A DNA stretch of 64,000 nucleotides, taken from assembly GCF_012913485.1 (NCBI RefSeq), contig NZ_CP051774.1, positions 4,340,001-4,404,000 of the forward strand, written 5' to 3'. Positions 8,800 through 17,270 of this stretch are shown here, in pieces; the stretch's first letter is position 1, and every line of letters starts with the position of its first letter. Made by a program: the position numbers and the translations under genes. Under the pieces are notes generated by a model, which saw only the letters and a program-made list of their open reading frames with translations, had not been told where the DNA came from and ran no database searches. Source of the stretch: Luteolibacter luteus. Its GTDB lineage: Bacteria > Verrucomicrobiota > Verrucomicrobiia > Verrucomicrobiales > Akkermansiaceae.

Positions 8800-9288
8800 A
8801 TGACACCCGTCGCGGCAGCGAGGAAGATTCTCGACACGATGCTCGGCCAGCTCGGCTTCCATGTGGAAGTGGAGGTGATCGATGATCCCGAGGAGCCTTG
8901 CCTCCAGATCCATACCCCCCGCAGCGAGCTTTTGATTGGCAAGGACGGCGAACGTCTGGACGACCTCCAGTACTTGGTGAACCGGGTGCTCCGGAAACAC
9001 TTCCCGAAGGCCCCGCGCGTGCGCATCGACTGCGAGCACTACCGCGCGATCCAGGAAGACAAGCTGTCCGCCGAAGTGCGCAATGCCGCCGAGGCCGTGA
9101 AGGCTTCCGGCAAGATCTTCAAGATGCGTCCTCTCAACGCCTACTACCGCCGCTTGGTGCATAACGTTCTGGTGGATGATACCGACGTGGAGAGCGTTTC
9201 CCCCGGTGGTGACGACCGGCTGAAGCGCATCATCATCCGCCCCCGCGGGAAATCGAGCGACGAGACTTCCAAGGGGGAAAACGAATGA
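8800..9288 (+). CDS. KH-R3H RNA-binding protein (Jag/KhpB-like)
   Basis: This 162-aa protein has the two RNA-binding domains of the Jag/KhpB family. A KH-like domain spans about residues 1-75 with the loop LLIGKDGERLDDLQYLVNRV. An R3H domain spans about residues 80-150 with the conserved Arg and His in MRPLNAYYRRLVH. The N-terminal Jag domain of Firmicutes KhpB is absent, and the gene is not next to yidC or rnpA, the usual place. Its stop overlaps the DoxX start by four bases (ATGA), so the two are coupled. A global RNA-chaperone-like role is known for the family and inferred here. Confidence 0.85.
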   Translation: MTPVAAARKILDTMLGQLGFHVEVEVIDDPEEPCLQIHTPRSELLIGKDGERLDDLQYLVNRVLRKHFPKAPRVRIDCEHYRAIQEDKLSAEVRNAAEAVKASGKIFKMRPLNAYYRRLVHNVLVDDTDVESVSPGGDDRLKRIIIRPRGKSSDETSKGENE

Positions 9289-9752
9289 AGCGATTCCTTT
9301 TCGACTGCGGGACGCGGGATCCCCTCGCATCCATCGGGCTCTTGGTGCTGCGTGCGGGCTTCGGTCTGATGATGCTCTTTGGCCATGGCCTGCCAAAATT
9401 GCAAAACTACGCGACCTATGCGGAGAAGTGGTCGGTGGTGCCCGCTATCTGGCCGCTGAGCAAGATGACCATGCCGATGAGTCTGATGGCCACCATCGGT
9501 GCGGAGTTGTTTGCCTCCGGACTGCTGGTGCTTGGCATTCTGACCCGTCCGGCTGCCTTTGTCCTCGGTTTCGCCATGTGCGTCGCCGCTTTCCAAGTTC
9601 ATGCAGCCGATCCCTTCTTCTCGGCGGGCGGCGCGGCCAAGGAGATGGCGGTACTCTATCTTTTGCCCGCCTTCGTCCTGATCATCACCGGCGCGGGCCA
9701 ATATTCGTTGGATGCCACGATCTCCACGGACAAGCGCAAGCGCCGCCGGTAA
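9285..9752 (+). CDS. DoxX family membrane protein
   Basis: The 155-aa product has four predicted membrane helices and the DoxX pattern: LLVLRAGFGLMMLFGHGLPK in helix 1, then IGAELFASGLLVLGILTRPAA. DoxX proteins are small inner-membrane proteins, some linked to oxidoreductases or quinone chemistry; a general role is not settled. Here it is translationally coupled to the KH-R3H gene, which is not an obvious functional partner. The C-terminus ends in a strongly basic KRKRRR tail. Confidence 0.85.
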   Translation: MKRFLFDCGTRDPLASIGLLVLRAGFGLMMLFGHGLPKLQNYATYAEKWSVVPAIWPLSKMTMPMSLMATIGAELFASGLLVLGILTRPAAFVLGFAMCVAAFQVHAADPFFSAGGAAKEMAVLYLLPAFVLIITGAGQYSLDATISTDKRKRRR

Positions 9753-9843
9753 ATGAGCATGGAGTAAAGCGCGGGAAGCGGAAAGTGAACCTCGCCCCCG
9801 GGACTCTTTCTCCCTTCTCTCAGTTCCAAGCCCTCTGCTCCCC

Positions 9844-10191
9844 ATGGAAACGCATCGTCTTGTCCTACCGGAAGACCTGAATCACTTTGGGTTTCTGTTT
9901 GGTGGCCGCTTGTTGGCTTGGGTTGATGAGGCCTGTTGGATTGCCGCATCGCTGGACTACCCGCACTGCCAGTTCGTGACCATCGGCATGGACAAGGTGG
10001 AGTTCCGTCACTCCGTCCGGCAGGGGACGATCCTGAACATCCGCTGCGAACTGGGGCATGAAGGCCGTACTTCCGCGAGCTACAAGGTGGAGGTGTTTGA
10101 CCGGCGCAATACTGCGGCACCGCCCATTTTCACCACGGTGATCACTTATGTCAGCGTCGATGATGCCGGACGCAAGCGGCCTCTGAGATAG
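9844..10191 (+). CDS. Acyl-CoA thioesterase, hotdog fold (YciA/BACH type)
   Basis: This 115-aa protein is one hotdog domain. The signature LNHFGFLFGGRLLAWVDEA (residues 11-29) is that of acyl-CoA thioesterases of the YciA/BACH class, where the Asn and Asp/Glu positions carry out hydrolysis of acyl-CoA to free acid and CoA. It acts in the cytoplasm, usually as a hexamer. It is slightly shorter than typical YciA because the C-terminus is trimmed. The gene stands alone, with 91 bases on the left and 150 on the right. Confidence 0.85.
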   Translation: METHRLVLPEDLNHFGFLFGGRLLAWVDEACWIAASLDYPHCQFVTIGMDKVEFRHSVRQGTILNIRCELGHEGRTSASYKVEVFDRRNTAAPPIFTTVITYVSVDDAGRKRPLR

Positions 10192-10341
10192 GGTAGGGCT
10201 TCTACGCATTTCGCCCCTCTAGGGCTAAAATACCTTCCGGATTAACTGTCGCTTAATCCGCGGTTGTGCTAGATTCTCCCGTTCATCCGGAAATCTGTCC
10301 CACCCCGTAGCGTCCACCCCCGCTACTCTACTCCTACACCC

Positions 10342-10548
10342 ATGATCAACCGACCCTCTGTCGAACGTCAAAAGTTCGAGCTGTCCGGATGCGACATTGG
10401 CGAATGGATTGCCGCCCAGAATACCCCATGGCGAAAGCCGGGGATGCAGGAATACGTTCCGCCGGGCCAGTCCACTGAAGCTCTCCCTTGGTTCTTCTAT
10501 CCGCTCTATGATGGTCCCAATCTGCTGGGATGGGAACGGGTGGAGTGA
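10342..10548 (+). CDS. Small orphan protein, 68 aa
   Basis: I do not recognise this protein. It is acidic to neutral, rich in Pro and Trp (five Trp in 68 residues), with no membrane segment or signal peptide. A plausible extended -10 (TG, one base, TAGATT at 10270-10275) lies about 65 bases upstream, and a 7-bp hairpin (GGATTAA and its complement) lies just before that. Those signals and the clean frame support a real gene, but it could be spurious. Confidence 0.5.
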   Translation: MINRPSVERQKFELSGCDIGEWIAAQNTPWRKPGMQEYVPPGQSTEALPWFFYPLYDGPNLLGWERVE

Positions 10549-10651
10549 ACTTCTTCCTTTGCGGGAATGACCCCAGGCAGCGGATTCCCGTCCATCGGCA
10601 GGCCTCCACCGAAGGATCCACGTCTTCCTCGAGACGCCTGTTCTCCGGCTG

Positions 10652-11023
10652 CTAGGGCTGGTAGGTAAATCCCGCGTGTCCCTCGAAGAGCCGGTTGATC
10701 GTTTCGCGAAAGCGGTCGGCGGCTTCCTGTGGCATTTCGAAGTCCACGGTGATCTCAGCCTCGGCGATATGGTTGATACCCTCCGGGTTGAGTAGCAGCT
10801 CGAGGCCTCGCGGAGACGCCTTGGCTGTCGCGATCAAATCGTATCCTGACCGCGATTGATCCTCCACTTCCAGATGGATTCCTTGGAGGCCCGGGTTCCG
10901 GGCTTGGTCCCCGGGATCCAAGGCACGGGTAAGCAGCACATAGCGGGAGTCGTCATCTTGAAAACCAACGACGGCGATTCCTTCGTCCGTGGAGAAATGG
11001 ATTTCCTGAGCCCTAATTTTCAC
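10652..11023 (-). CDS. Imm10-like immunity-family protein
   Basis: The 123-aa product resembles the Imm10 immunity family in its layout. After a beta-strand carrying RYVLLTRA comes a GLQGIHLEVEDQSRSGYDLI block, matching the family pattern of a Glu and Gln around a small aromatic. Then follow a GLELLLNPEG strand and a final EITVDFEMPQEAADRF helix region. Imm10 proteins protect against contact-dependent or polymorphic toxins. No toxin gene is beside it, so it could be an orphan immunity gene or a general member of the fold. The family call rests on pattern memory, not on a search. Confidence 0.5.
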   Translation of the reverse strand: MKIRAQEIHFSTDEGIAVVGFQDDDSRYVLLTRALDPGDQARNPGLQGIHLEVEDQSRSGYDLIATAKASPRGLELLLNPEGINHIAEAEITVDFEMPQEAADRFRETINRLFEGHAGFTYQP

Positions 11024-11104
11024 GCGGTTTCCGATATTCTTCTTCGCTCGTGAGCGCCAGCGATAACGAGCTGCGCCTAGAAATGCGTCATGATTCCATG
11101 ATGG

Positions 11105-11200
11105 TGCCGCAGGACTTCCATGGAGGCTGAGCCTGCGTCGATACCGTGGGCTCAGACGTCGGAAGATGGAGCCTCCATCGCCAGCAGAGGCTCAGTCCTT
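11105..11200. repeat. Nested palindromic intergenic sequence
   Basis: Several nested arms pair here: AGGAC with GTCCT, TGGAGGCT (11121-11128) with AGCCTCCA (11170-11177), and GAGCC with GGCTC inside. The last arm also forms a tight palindrome of its own. It lies between the Imm10-like gene and the glycosyltransferase and looks like a REP-type or cruciform element. Confidence 0.45.
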
Positions 11201-11214
11201 CCGTAACGAGGAGG

Positions 11215-12219
11215 TCAGCCTTCGGTGAGAACGGAAGCTTCCGGGTTTTCCGGGGACGTCGCTTCCTGTAGCGCGTCGGAGAGGACCGCTTCATTGTGAA
11301 GCCTCATGAAGTCGCGGTTCATTCTCATCTGCTCCCTCATGCCCGGGTAATCTTGGGCGCCCTCGGTCAGTCCCTGCAAGATCTCCATGAGTTCAGTCAG
11401 ATCCCTGTAGATATGGCCAAGCGGGAAGGAATAGACGCCTTGTAGGCTCTCGTGCACGATCGACGGCTTCAGGTCGGCGAAGGAAATCCCCAAGGATGAC
11501 GAGAATCTCTCATGGATATAGCTCCCTTTCAGGGTGGTTCCATCCACAAGAGGCAGCATGTAGTGGCAGCTCGCCGCTGCTTCGTAGAACTCGACCTCGT
11601 TGAGATTCTCCAGAGTGGTAACTCGTGGGTCTTTGAAGCCGCATAGGGATGCTCCGCTTCCCAAGAGCACGATGTGGATCCCTTGTGGAAATTGTTTGAG
11701 GATTGCGCTGATCAACGAAAGCTCCCGGTGCCGGCGGTCGAACTTGCCTTGAACCAGAAGCCGGATGGTTGATCCGGGGGAAAGCTCCATGCCAGCTCCC
11801 AAAAGCGGATGCTCGCAGGGGAACAGGTGGGGAACTCCTTGGTTTTGGCCGGCGGGGTGAAGGCACAAGACGCGGGTTGACTCATATCGGGAAAGCGGAG
11901 CGTTGGCGCGATGAGTAATGAGGATCCGGCGGCCGGAGAACTCCTTCAGGAAGGGATGCCGCGCAAAGGGGAGGGCTGGAAGGTCGATCCCGGAAGGGTA
12001 TGCCGTAATCACCACCGCCGCGTCGAAATGATCGCGCATCCCTTCGGTGTGGAAGGAGTAGCGGATCTTGCCCTTTTCTAGCAGCGCCTTCAGTCCCCAG
12101 CGGTCTCCATCAAGGGGGAATGCCACGGGCTTGATTCCCTCCAGCCTGTCCAGGGCCAGATAGAGGAAGAGGAGGGTTTCAACGTGAGGAGTCGTGTTGA
12201 GGATAACAGCAACGTTCAT
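11215..12219 (-). CDS. Glycosyltransferase-like protein (GT-B type)
   Basis: The 334-aa protein has the two-half layout of GT-B glycosyltransferases. The C-terminal half includes the typical strand-turn RLLVQGKFDRRHRELSLI followed by IHIVLLGSG and a TLENLNEVEFYEAAASCHYM segment, where sugar-nucleotide binding usually occurs. The N-terminal half begins with MNVAVILNTTPHVETLL. There is no signal peptide or membrane span. It stands alone, with no polysaccharide cluster around it. Acceptor and donor are unknown, and assignment to a numbered family is not possible by eye. Confidence 0.6.
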   Translation of the reverse strand: MNVAVILNTTPHVETLLFLYLALDRLEGIKPVAFPLDGDRWGLKALLEKGKIRYSFHTEGMRDHFDAAVVITAYPSGIDLPALPFARHPFLKEFSGRRILITHRANAPLSRYESTRVLCLHPAGQNQGVPHLFPCEHPLLGAGMELSPGSTIRLLVQGKFDRRHRELSLISAILKQFPQGIHIVLLGSGASLCGFKDPRVTTLENLNEVEFYEAAASCHYMLPLVDGTTLKGSYIHERFSSSLGISFADLKPSIVHESLQGVYSFPLGHIYRDLTELMEILQGLTEGAQDYPGMREQMRMNRDFMRLHNEAVLSDALQEATSPENPEASVLTEG

Positions 12220-12594
12220 TTGGAGATGGCTTCTCGAGCTGAAAGAGGAACTTGAGCCGTGCCTCCCGCCCTCATTGGCTACTCCAATGGTAAACGGGGA
12301 AAGGTCGGAAGCAGCCTAACGGAAATCAGGATCAAGTCTCTAACAGGAGGAGTGGGTTTGGAAACTACAGGGTTGTAAATGGCGCAGTCACTCCGATTTT
12401 ACGTAGTTCCTGAACTCTTCCCGTCAGTTAATACGGCTGAAAAATTTTTAGCAAGAGCGCAGGATAGAGCGGGAGGGATTACCCTATCTTGGCAAGGGAT
12501 CGTTTTGAAAAAGGGAGCCGCCACCACCACATGCAAATTGCACGTGACCATGACCAAAGAGTTCCGCTTGGACCCGGGACGCCCCTTTGTGCGA
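12220..12594. other. Non-coding stretch, upstream of the glycosyltransferase
   Basis: This 375-base gap is more AT-rich than its surroundings. On the minus strand TTGCTA (12449-12454) and TTAACT (12426-12431), 17 bases apart, could form a weak promoter about 200 bases before the glycosyltransferase. I see no gene in it. Confidence 0.4.
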
Positions 12595-13200
12595 TCAGAA
12601 GATCCGCCGCCCTCGATACCATTCCCTCGTATCCGGATTCACCAGCCATTCCACCGGTTTCTCCAGCAACTCGAAGCTTTGCGCCACATCCTCCAGCAGC
12701 AGCAGCGAAGCCACCGCATCGTAGAGCGCGTCGTGCCAGCGTCGGCCGGGGATCATCTCCGCCACCTTTGCCGAAAGGCCGCGCGCGTCGCATAGTGCCG
12801 AAAGGGAATGATCTCCCAATTCCGGCCACGCGGCCCGCGCCAAAAGCAGTGTATCCACCCAAGGGCCGAAGCCATGTCCCGGAAAAGCGCGCAGGAATCT
12901 TTTCTCCGTACCCTTTCCGTGAGCTACCACCACCGCATCCGCCATCGACTTCTTGAGGTCCGGCCATAGCGACAGGAGGCCCGGTGCCCCTGCCAAGTCC
13001 TCGTCCCGGATCCCGTGCACTTTCCGGGCAGACCATGTGATCGGCACCTCGGAGGCCAGATAGGACACGAAATTTCCCCCATGCCCGCGCTCGATCGACC
13101 AGGACGCCAGCCCGATCTGCACGGGTACGTCGGTTCGTCCGCGGGCTGCTCCCGCCGACTCGAAATCAATCGCTGTGAAGCGGCATTCCCGGATCAGCAC
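12595..13200 (-). CDS. DEDDh 3'-5' exonuclease, DnaQ-like
   Basis: This is a stand-alone exonuclease domain of the DnaQ/RNase T fold. Motif Exo I is FTAIDFESAG at the N-terminus with Asp and Glu as metal ligands. Exo II is VVVAHGKGTEKRFL, and Exo III is WHDALYDAVAS with the general-base His and last Asp. Exo II is unusual because the expected Asp after His-Gly is not in its normal place. Such domains degrade DNA or RNA from 3' ends or proofread replication. I prefer the GTG at 13200 (201 aa), because longer starts add a low-complexity leader overlapping the divergent gene. Confidence 0.75.
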   Translation of the reverse strand: MLIRECRFTAIDFESAGAARGRTDVPVQIGLASWSIERGHGGNFVSYLASEVPITWSARKVHGIRDEDLAGAPGLLSLWPDLKKSMADAVVVAHGKGTEKRFLRAFPGHGFGPWVDTLLLARAAWPELGDHSLSALCDARGLSAKVAEMIPGRRWHDALYDAVASLLLLEDVAQSFELLEKPVEWLVNPDTREWYRGRRIF

Positions 13201-13235
13201 GCCGCACGGCAGCACGGGCGGGCCTCCCCTGTCAG

Positions 13236-14177
13236 GTGAAAAACTCTTCTCCCGCAAGGCTTTGGGGACTTGCCAAGGCGGGCCATGTCGCGAAAGTTCC
13301 GGCGCCCGCAATGCCGGACAGCCGTCGCACACCTTCTTGGCTCTGGCCGAATCTACTCAGTCTCGACGCCCCGCTCGTCGCGCTGGCTTGGCTGTTCATG
13401 TTTGAGAGGACGTGGAGGATGTACCTCCCGTGGCATGGCTTTGCCGCGCTGGGGCTCTCTGTCTGGGGAATCTACGTCTTGGATCGGATCATTGACTTGA
13501 AGCTGCTGGGCGAGGGCGATGAGAAATTGGGCCCCCGCCACGAGTTTCACCGCCGCTGCCTCCCTTGGCTTGGCTGGCTGGCCTTGCTTGCGGTCATCGC
13601 CGCCGGCGTATTGGCCGGTTTCTTCATGCCGGCGGAGATCTTCCAGTATGGCAAGATTGTCCTGGTGTTGCTTGTGGCTTTCTTCGTCCTCACGGTTTTC
13701 GCCCTGCAGGACAAGGAGATCCCGGTCTTCCGGAATATCACGGCGGGCTTCATTTTTGGCTATGGCACCGCGATGGCCGCCCACGTTTACGTTCCGCTTT
13801 ACGAGCCCTCGCAGGGGGCTTGGGTGCTCCTGATCACCCCGGAGATGTTGGCCTTCGCCTTCCTCTGCATCCTGAATATTTCCGCGATCCATTTTTGGGA
13901 GCACTCCCGCCGGACCACGGATGAAGAGCGCCGCGCCCAGAATGATCTCTCGTTGGTCCTGCCGCTGGCGGTGCTCGCCTTGGCCTGCTTGGTCTTCGCT
14001 CTCCGGGATCCGGATTCCACCACCCGTCCATTCTTCTACGCCGTCCTTACCGCCACGGCCCTGCTCTACATCCTGAACCGGCAGCGGGAAAAATTCTCAA
14101 TTGATGCCCTGCGAGTGATGGCGGATCTCGCAATGGTGGCGCCTTTGCCGGTTTTCTTTGCGCTTTCTGCGGGTTGA
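13236..14177 (+). CDS. Multi-pass membrane protein of unknown function
   Basis: This protein has about eight predicted membrane helices across 313 residues. A DRIIDLKLL motif after the second helix and a later RHEFHRR segment recall the Asp-rich motif of UbiA-type prenyltransferases, but the second UbiA motif is not visible, so I leave function open. Related proteins occur in Verrucomicrobia and Planctomycetes without assigned roles. The start may be GTG at 13236 or ATG at 13311; the later one fits the first membrane helix better. It ends 45 bases before adk. Confidence 0.65.
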   Translation: MKNSSPARLWGLAKAGHVAKVPAPAMPDSRRTPSWLWPNLLSLDAPLVALAWLFMFERTWRMYLPWHGFAALGLSVWGIYVLDRIIDLKLLGEGDEKLGPRHEFHRRCLPWLGWLALLAVIAAGVLAGFFMPAEIFQYGKIVLVLLVAFFVLTVFALQDKEIPVFRNITAGFIFGYGTAMAAHVYVPLYEPSQGAWVLLITPEMLAFAFLCILNISAIHFWEHSRRTTDEERRAQNDLSLVLPLAVLALACLVFALRDPDSTTRPFFYAVLTATALLYILNRQREKFSIDALRVMADLAMVAPLPVFFALSAG

Positions 14178-14222
14178 TCCGCGCTTGCGGGCTCCTCGGG
14201 CCGCTTCTAGCTTCTCCCTTCC

Positions 14223-14855
14223 ATGTCAAAGGCACTCGGCATCAAACGTCCGGCTTTCCTCATCCTCGGCGCTCCCGGGGCAGGGAAGGGCACCCAAGGG
14301 AAGGTCCTCGGATCGATCCCTCGCTTTTTCCACTGCGCTTGCGGCGACGTCTTCCGCTCGCTTGATACCCGGACCTCCATCGGCCAACGCTTCGTCCACT
14401 ACTCGAGCCGGGGCGAATTGGTGCCCGATGAACTGACCATCGAGCTGTGGAAGGCTCAGGTGGATAACTGGGCGGATTCCCACGTCTATAAGCCGGATAT
14501 CGATTTCCTCGTCCTTGATGGTATCCCGCGGAATGTCGCCCAGGCCGAAATGATCGGCAGCTTCCTGGATATTCATCAGGTCTTCCACCTTTCCTGTCCG
14601 AACCGGGAAGAACTCGCCCGCCGCATGCGCAAACGGGCCCTGAAGGACAACCGCATCGACGATGCCTCGGATCGCGTGATCCAACAGCGCATCGCCACCT
14701 ATGAGGCGGAGACGAAGCCGATTCTCGATTACTATTCGAACGGTCTTGTGACGGACATCGATGCCACCCAGCCGCCGGTCAAGGTGCTCAATGACATCAT
14801 CGGCAAGATCGTCTCCCTTCCCATTTTCAAGGAGTTCTCCCAGCAAATCGCGTGA
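14223..14855 (+). CDS. adk: Adenylate kinase
   Basis: Adenylate kinase balances ATP, ADP and AMP in the cytoplasm. The P-loop GAPGAGKGTQ is at residues 17-26, the NMP-binding CGDVFR follows, and the AMP-contact motif DGIPRN replaces the more usual DGFPRT. The LID region is short (RALKDNRIDD) and has no zinc cysteines. The Arg pair in DASDRVIQQR is kept. The total of 210 aa is normal. The final codons overlap the fmt start by four bases, so adk and fmt are coupled. The DGIPRN change is mild but might mark a related nucleoside monophosphate kinase. Confidence 0.85.
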   Translation: MSKALGIKRPAFLILGAPGAGKGTQGKVLGSIPRFFHCACGDVFRSLDTRTSIGQRFVHYSSRGELVPDELTIELWKAQVDNWADSHVYKPDIDFLVLDGIPRNVAQAEMIGSFLDIHQVFHLSCPNREELARRMRKRALKDNRIDDASDRVIQQRIATYEAETKPILDYYSNGLVTDIDATQPPVKVLNDIIGKIVSLPIFKEFSQQIA

Positions 14856-15802
14856 GTCAGCCTGATGCCCGAGTGGTCTTCTTTGGTAGCGGGGAGATCG
14901 CCATTCCATCCTTCCGTCGCCTGATCGAAAAGGGCCCGCGTCCTCTCGCACTGGTGACCCAGCCGGACAAACCGGCGGGCCGCCACCGCAGCACGCTGAC
15001 CCCGCCGCCGATCAAGCGCGTGGCCGTGGAAGCGGGCATCCCCGTGCTTCAGCCGGAGAGCGTCCGGGAGGAGGAGAGCCTTGCCGTCCTTCGGGAACTC
15101 GCGCCGGACCTCATCGTGGTGATGGCTTATGGCCAGATCCTTCCGAAGGCGCTCATCAAGATCCCGCGGGTGGCCTGCATCAATCTTCACGCCTCCCTTT
15201 TGCCGAAATACCGCGGAGCTTCCTGCATCCAATCTGCCATCGACGATGGCGACGAGGAGACCGGAGTCACCGTGATGCACATGGTGCCGAAGCTAGATGC
15301 CGGGGATATCATCCTCGCTCACCGCATGCCGATTTCCGGGACCGATACCGGCGGGATTCTCCATGATCGCATGGCAGACGTGGCTGCCGATGCCATGGCG
15401 GAGGCGCTACCGTTGCTCCTGGCGGGAAATGCGCCCCGCACTCCGCAGGACCCTGCCTTGGCCAGCTACGCACCCAAGTTGGAGCGGGACCACGGCCGGA
15501 TTGATTGGTCTTGGGATGCCTCTCGTCTCGCCCGCCGCATCCGCGCCTACGAGCCATGGCCGGGGACTTGGACGCAGTTCGATGATGGCAGCGGCCCGAA
15601 GCGTGTGAAAATCTTTCCCGCCGCAGCAGGGAAGGGTGGTTCCGGTGCTCCGGGCGCCGTGACACTTACGCCGGATGGTGGCATGAGCATTGCCTGTGGC
15701 CGCGGTCACCTCCTGCTAGGAGAAATTCAGCCGGACGGTTCCAAGCGCATGCCCGCCGCTGCTTGGGCCAAGGGGCTGCGGTCCCTTCCTGCCTTCCAGT
15801 GA
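14852..15802 (+). CDS. fmt: Methionyl-tRNA formyltransferase
   Basis: Fmt transfers a formyl group from 10-formyltetrahydrofolate to Met-tRNA(fMet) for translation initiation. At 316 aa it is full length. The N-terminal formyltransferase domain starts with VVFFGSGEIAIPSF and contains the catalytic-loop region INLHASLLPKYRGAS with Asn and His. The C-terminal OB-like domain begins near residue 205 (RIDWSWDASRLARRIRAYEP). Translation starts at GTG 14852, overlapping the adk stop. The usual partner def (peptide deformylase) is not next to it. Confidence 0.93.
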   Translation: MSQPDARVVFFGSGEIAIPSFRRLIEKGPRPLALVTQPDKPAGRHRSTLTPPPIKRVAVEAGIPVLQPESVREEESLAVLRELAPDLIVVMAYGQILPKALIKIPRVACINLHASLLPKYRGASCIQSAIDDGDEETGVTVMHMVPKLDAGDIILAHRMPISGTDTGGILHDRMADVAADAMAEALPLLLAGNAPRTPQDPALASYAPKLERDHGRIDWSWDASRLARRIRAYEPWPGTWTQFDDGSGPKRVKIFPAAAGKGGSGAPGAVTLTPDGGMSIACGRGHLLLGEIQPDGSKRMPAAAWAKGLRSLPAFQ

Positions 15803-15853
15803 GGATTCTTCATTTCCCTCGATTCTGCGGATCGGGAGAGTCATGATATCTGC

Positions 15854-16399
15854 GTGAAGACGCTGATCTCTCTTCTGTCGGCCCTCGTTCTGCCGCTCTC
15901 CGCCACCACGATTTCCGTGGTGCCGGTCTTCGAGCCTCTCAGCATGCACGGCACCGATGTGGATGATGGCATCACCGATACGGGTGAGGCTCTTCAGGCC
16001 ACCGTGGCCAGTCGGCCGATGGCGCTCACCGGGGCGTTTCCTGAGATTCTGGTCGAGTCGATCCGTTCGCCCCACAAGTTCCCCAGCAACAATCCGAACT
16101 ACAAGGTGGAGGAGGTGAACCTCCTCGTCCTCTGCAACATCCCCATCGCCGCTGAAATGACGGAGGAGAAGGTCCTGAAGATCAGGATGAATGTCTCCCA
16201 GCTCTCGATTCCGGAGGATGTTGATCTTACCGTCCGCCAAGTTCTCAAGCTCTCCCTGGTGGCCATCCGCAAGACTCTGGACGAGTTCCAGAAATCGCAG
16301 TCTGAACCGCAGAAGGTGCATGTATCGATCGAAGGGGTGGACGAGGGAACCGCCTCGCTGAAGGATCTGGACACGGAATACTCACTCGGTGGGGAGTAG
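15854..16399 (+). CDS. Secreted or periplasmic protein of unknown function
   Basis: The 181-aa product begins with a signal peptide (MKTLISLLSALVLPLSA) and then a beta-rich region. The C-terminal third is highly charged and probably helical (TVRQVLKLSLVAIRKTLDEF). I do not recognise a family. The start is GTG at 15854, with an in-frame hydrophobic leader directly after it. It lies between fmt and pyrH but shows no link to either. Confidence 0.6.
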   Translation: MKTLISLLSALVLPLSATTISVVPVFEPLSMHGTDVDDGITDTGEALQATVASRPMALTGAFPEILVESIRSPHKFPSNNPNYKVEEVNLLVLCNIPIAAEMTEEKVLKIRMNVSQLSIPEDVDLTVRQVLKLSLVAIRKTLDEFQKSQSEPQKVHVSIEGVDEGTASLKDLDTEYSLGGE

Positions 16400-16487
16400 T
16401 CGCTTTCCCTAAGCCGGGCTTTCGTCCGCCTTTTCCCTTTTCAAACCCCGTGCTGGCTTGTTTGGATCACGCAACGCCACGCATCGA

Positions 16488-17243
16488 ATGAGTTTCCCCG
16501 AAGCTTCCCCTCGCCGATTCAAGAGAGCCATCCTGAAACTCAGCGGGGAAGCGCTGAGAGAACCGGGCAGCACGGACAATATTTCGCCCGAGATCGTTGA
16601 GCGTATCGCCCGTGAAGTGCGGGATGCCCTCGCTCCGGGAGATCTCCAACTCGGCATCGTCGTCGGCGGCGGGAATTTCTGGCGCGGGGCTGCGGCCAGC
16701 GCCCGCGGCATGGATCGTGCCACGGCTGATTACATGGGCATGCTGGCCACGGTCATGAACTCGCTGGCGATCCAAGGTTCCTTGGAGCACCACGGCGTCT
16801 CCTGCGTGGTCCAGTCCGCCATTGAAATGAAGAACGTGGCCGACACCTTCATCCGCCGGAAGGCAGAGCGCCATCTCGATCAAGGCCGTGTGGTCATCTT
16901 CGCTGCCGGCACCGGAAGCCCCTTCTTCTCCACGGACACCACCGCCGCCCTTCGCGCCAGCGAGATGGGTGCGGATGTCGTCTTCAAGGCGACCATGGTG
17001 GATGGTGTCTACGATTCCGACCCGAAGAAGAATCCTTCCGCCAAGCGCTACGCGCGCGTGAATTTCCACGAGTGCATCAGCCAGCAGCTCAAGGTGATGG
17101 ATTCCACCGCGTTCAGCCTCTGCATGGACAATCACATCCCGATCGTGGTGTTCGACCTCGCGCCTGGGGGCAATGTCACGCGCGCTCTCCGCGGCGAGCC
17201 GATCGGCACCGTGGTGAGTTCCGAAGAAACCGTGGTTGCTTGA
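16488..17243 (+). CDS. pyrH: UMP kinase
   Basis: PyrH phosphorylates UMP to UDP, feeding pyrimidine nucleotide supply; it is a hexameric amino-acid-kinase-fold enzyme. Typical features are KLSGEAL near the start, GIVVGGGNFWRG near residue 70, a FFSTDTTAALRASEMGAD segment, and the C-terminal MDSTAFSLCMDNHIPIVVFD. About 251 aa from the ATG at 16488 is the normal length; an earlier in-frame start adds ten residues without homology. It precedes frr by 27 bases, a conserved pyrH-frr order in bacteria. Confidence 0.95.
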   Translation: MSFPEASPRRFKRAILKLSGEALREPGSTDNISPEIVERIAREVRDALAPGDLQLGIVVGGGNFWRGAAASARGMDRATADYMGMLATVMNSLAIQGSLEHHGVSCVVQSAIEMKNVADTFIRRKAERHLDQGRVVIFAAGTGSPFFSTDTTAALRASEMGADVVFKATMVDGVYDSDPKKNPSAKRYARVNFHECISQQLKVMDSTAFSLCMDNHIPIVVFDLAPGGNVTRALRGEPIGTVVSSEETVVA

Positions 17244-17270
17244 TTTCACTCCCATTCGAATTTTCCTGCT

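Noticed and set aside
12379-12795. 138-aa plus-strand frame near the exonuclease
   Set aside because: Its second half is antisense to the exonuclease and its first half has no recognisable features.
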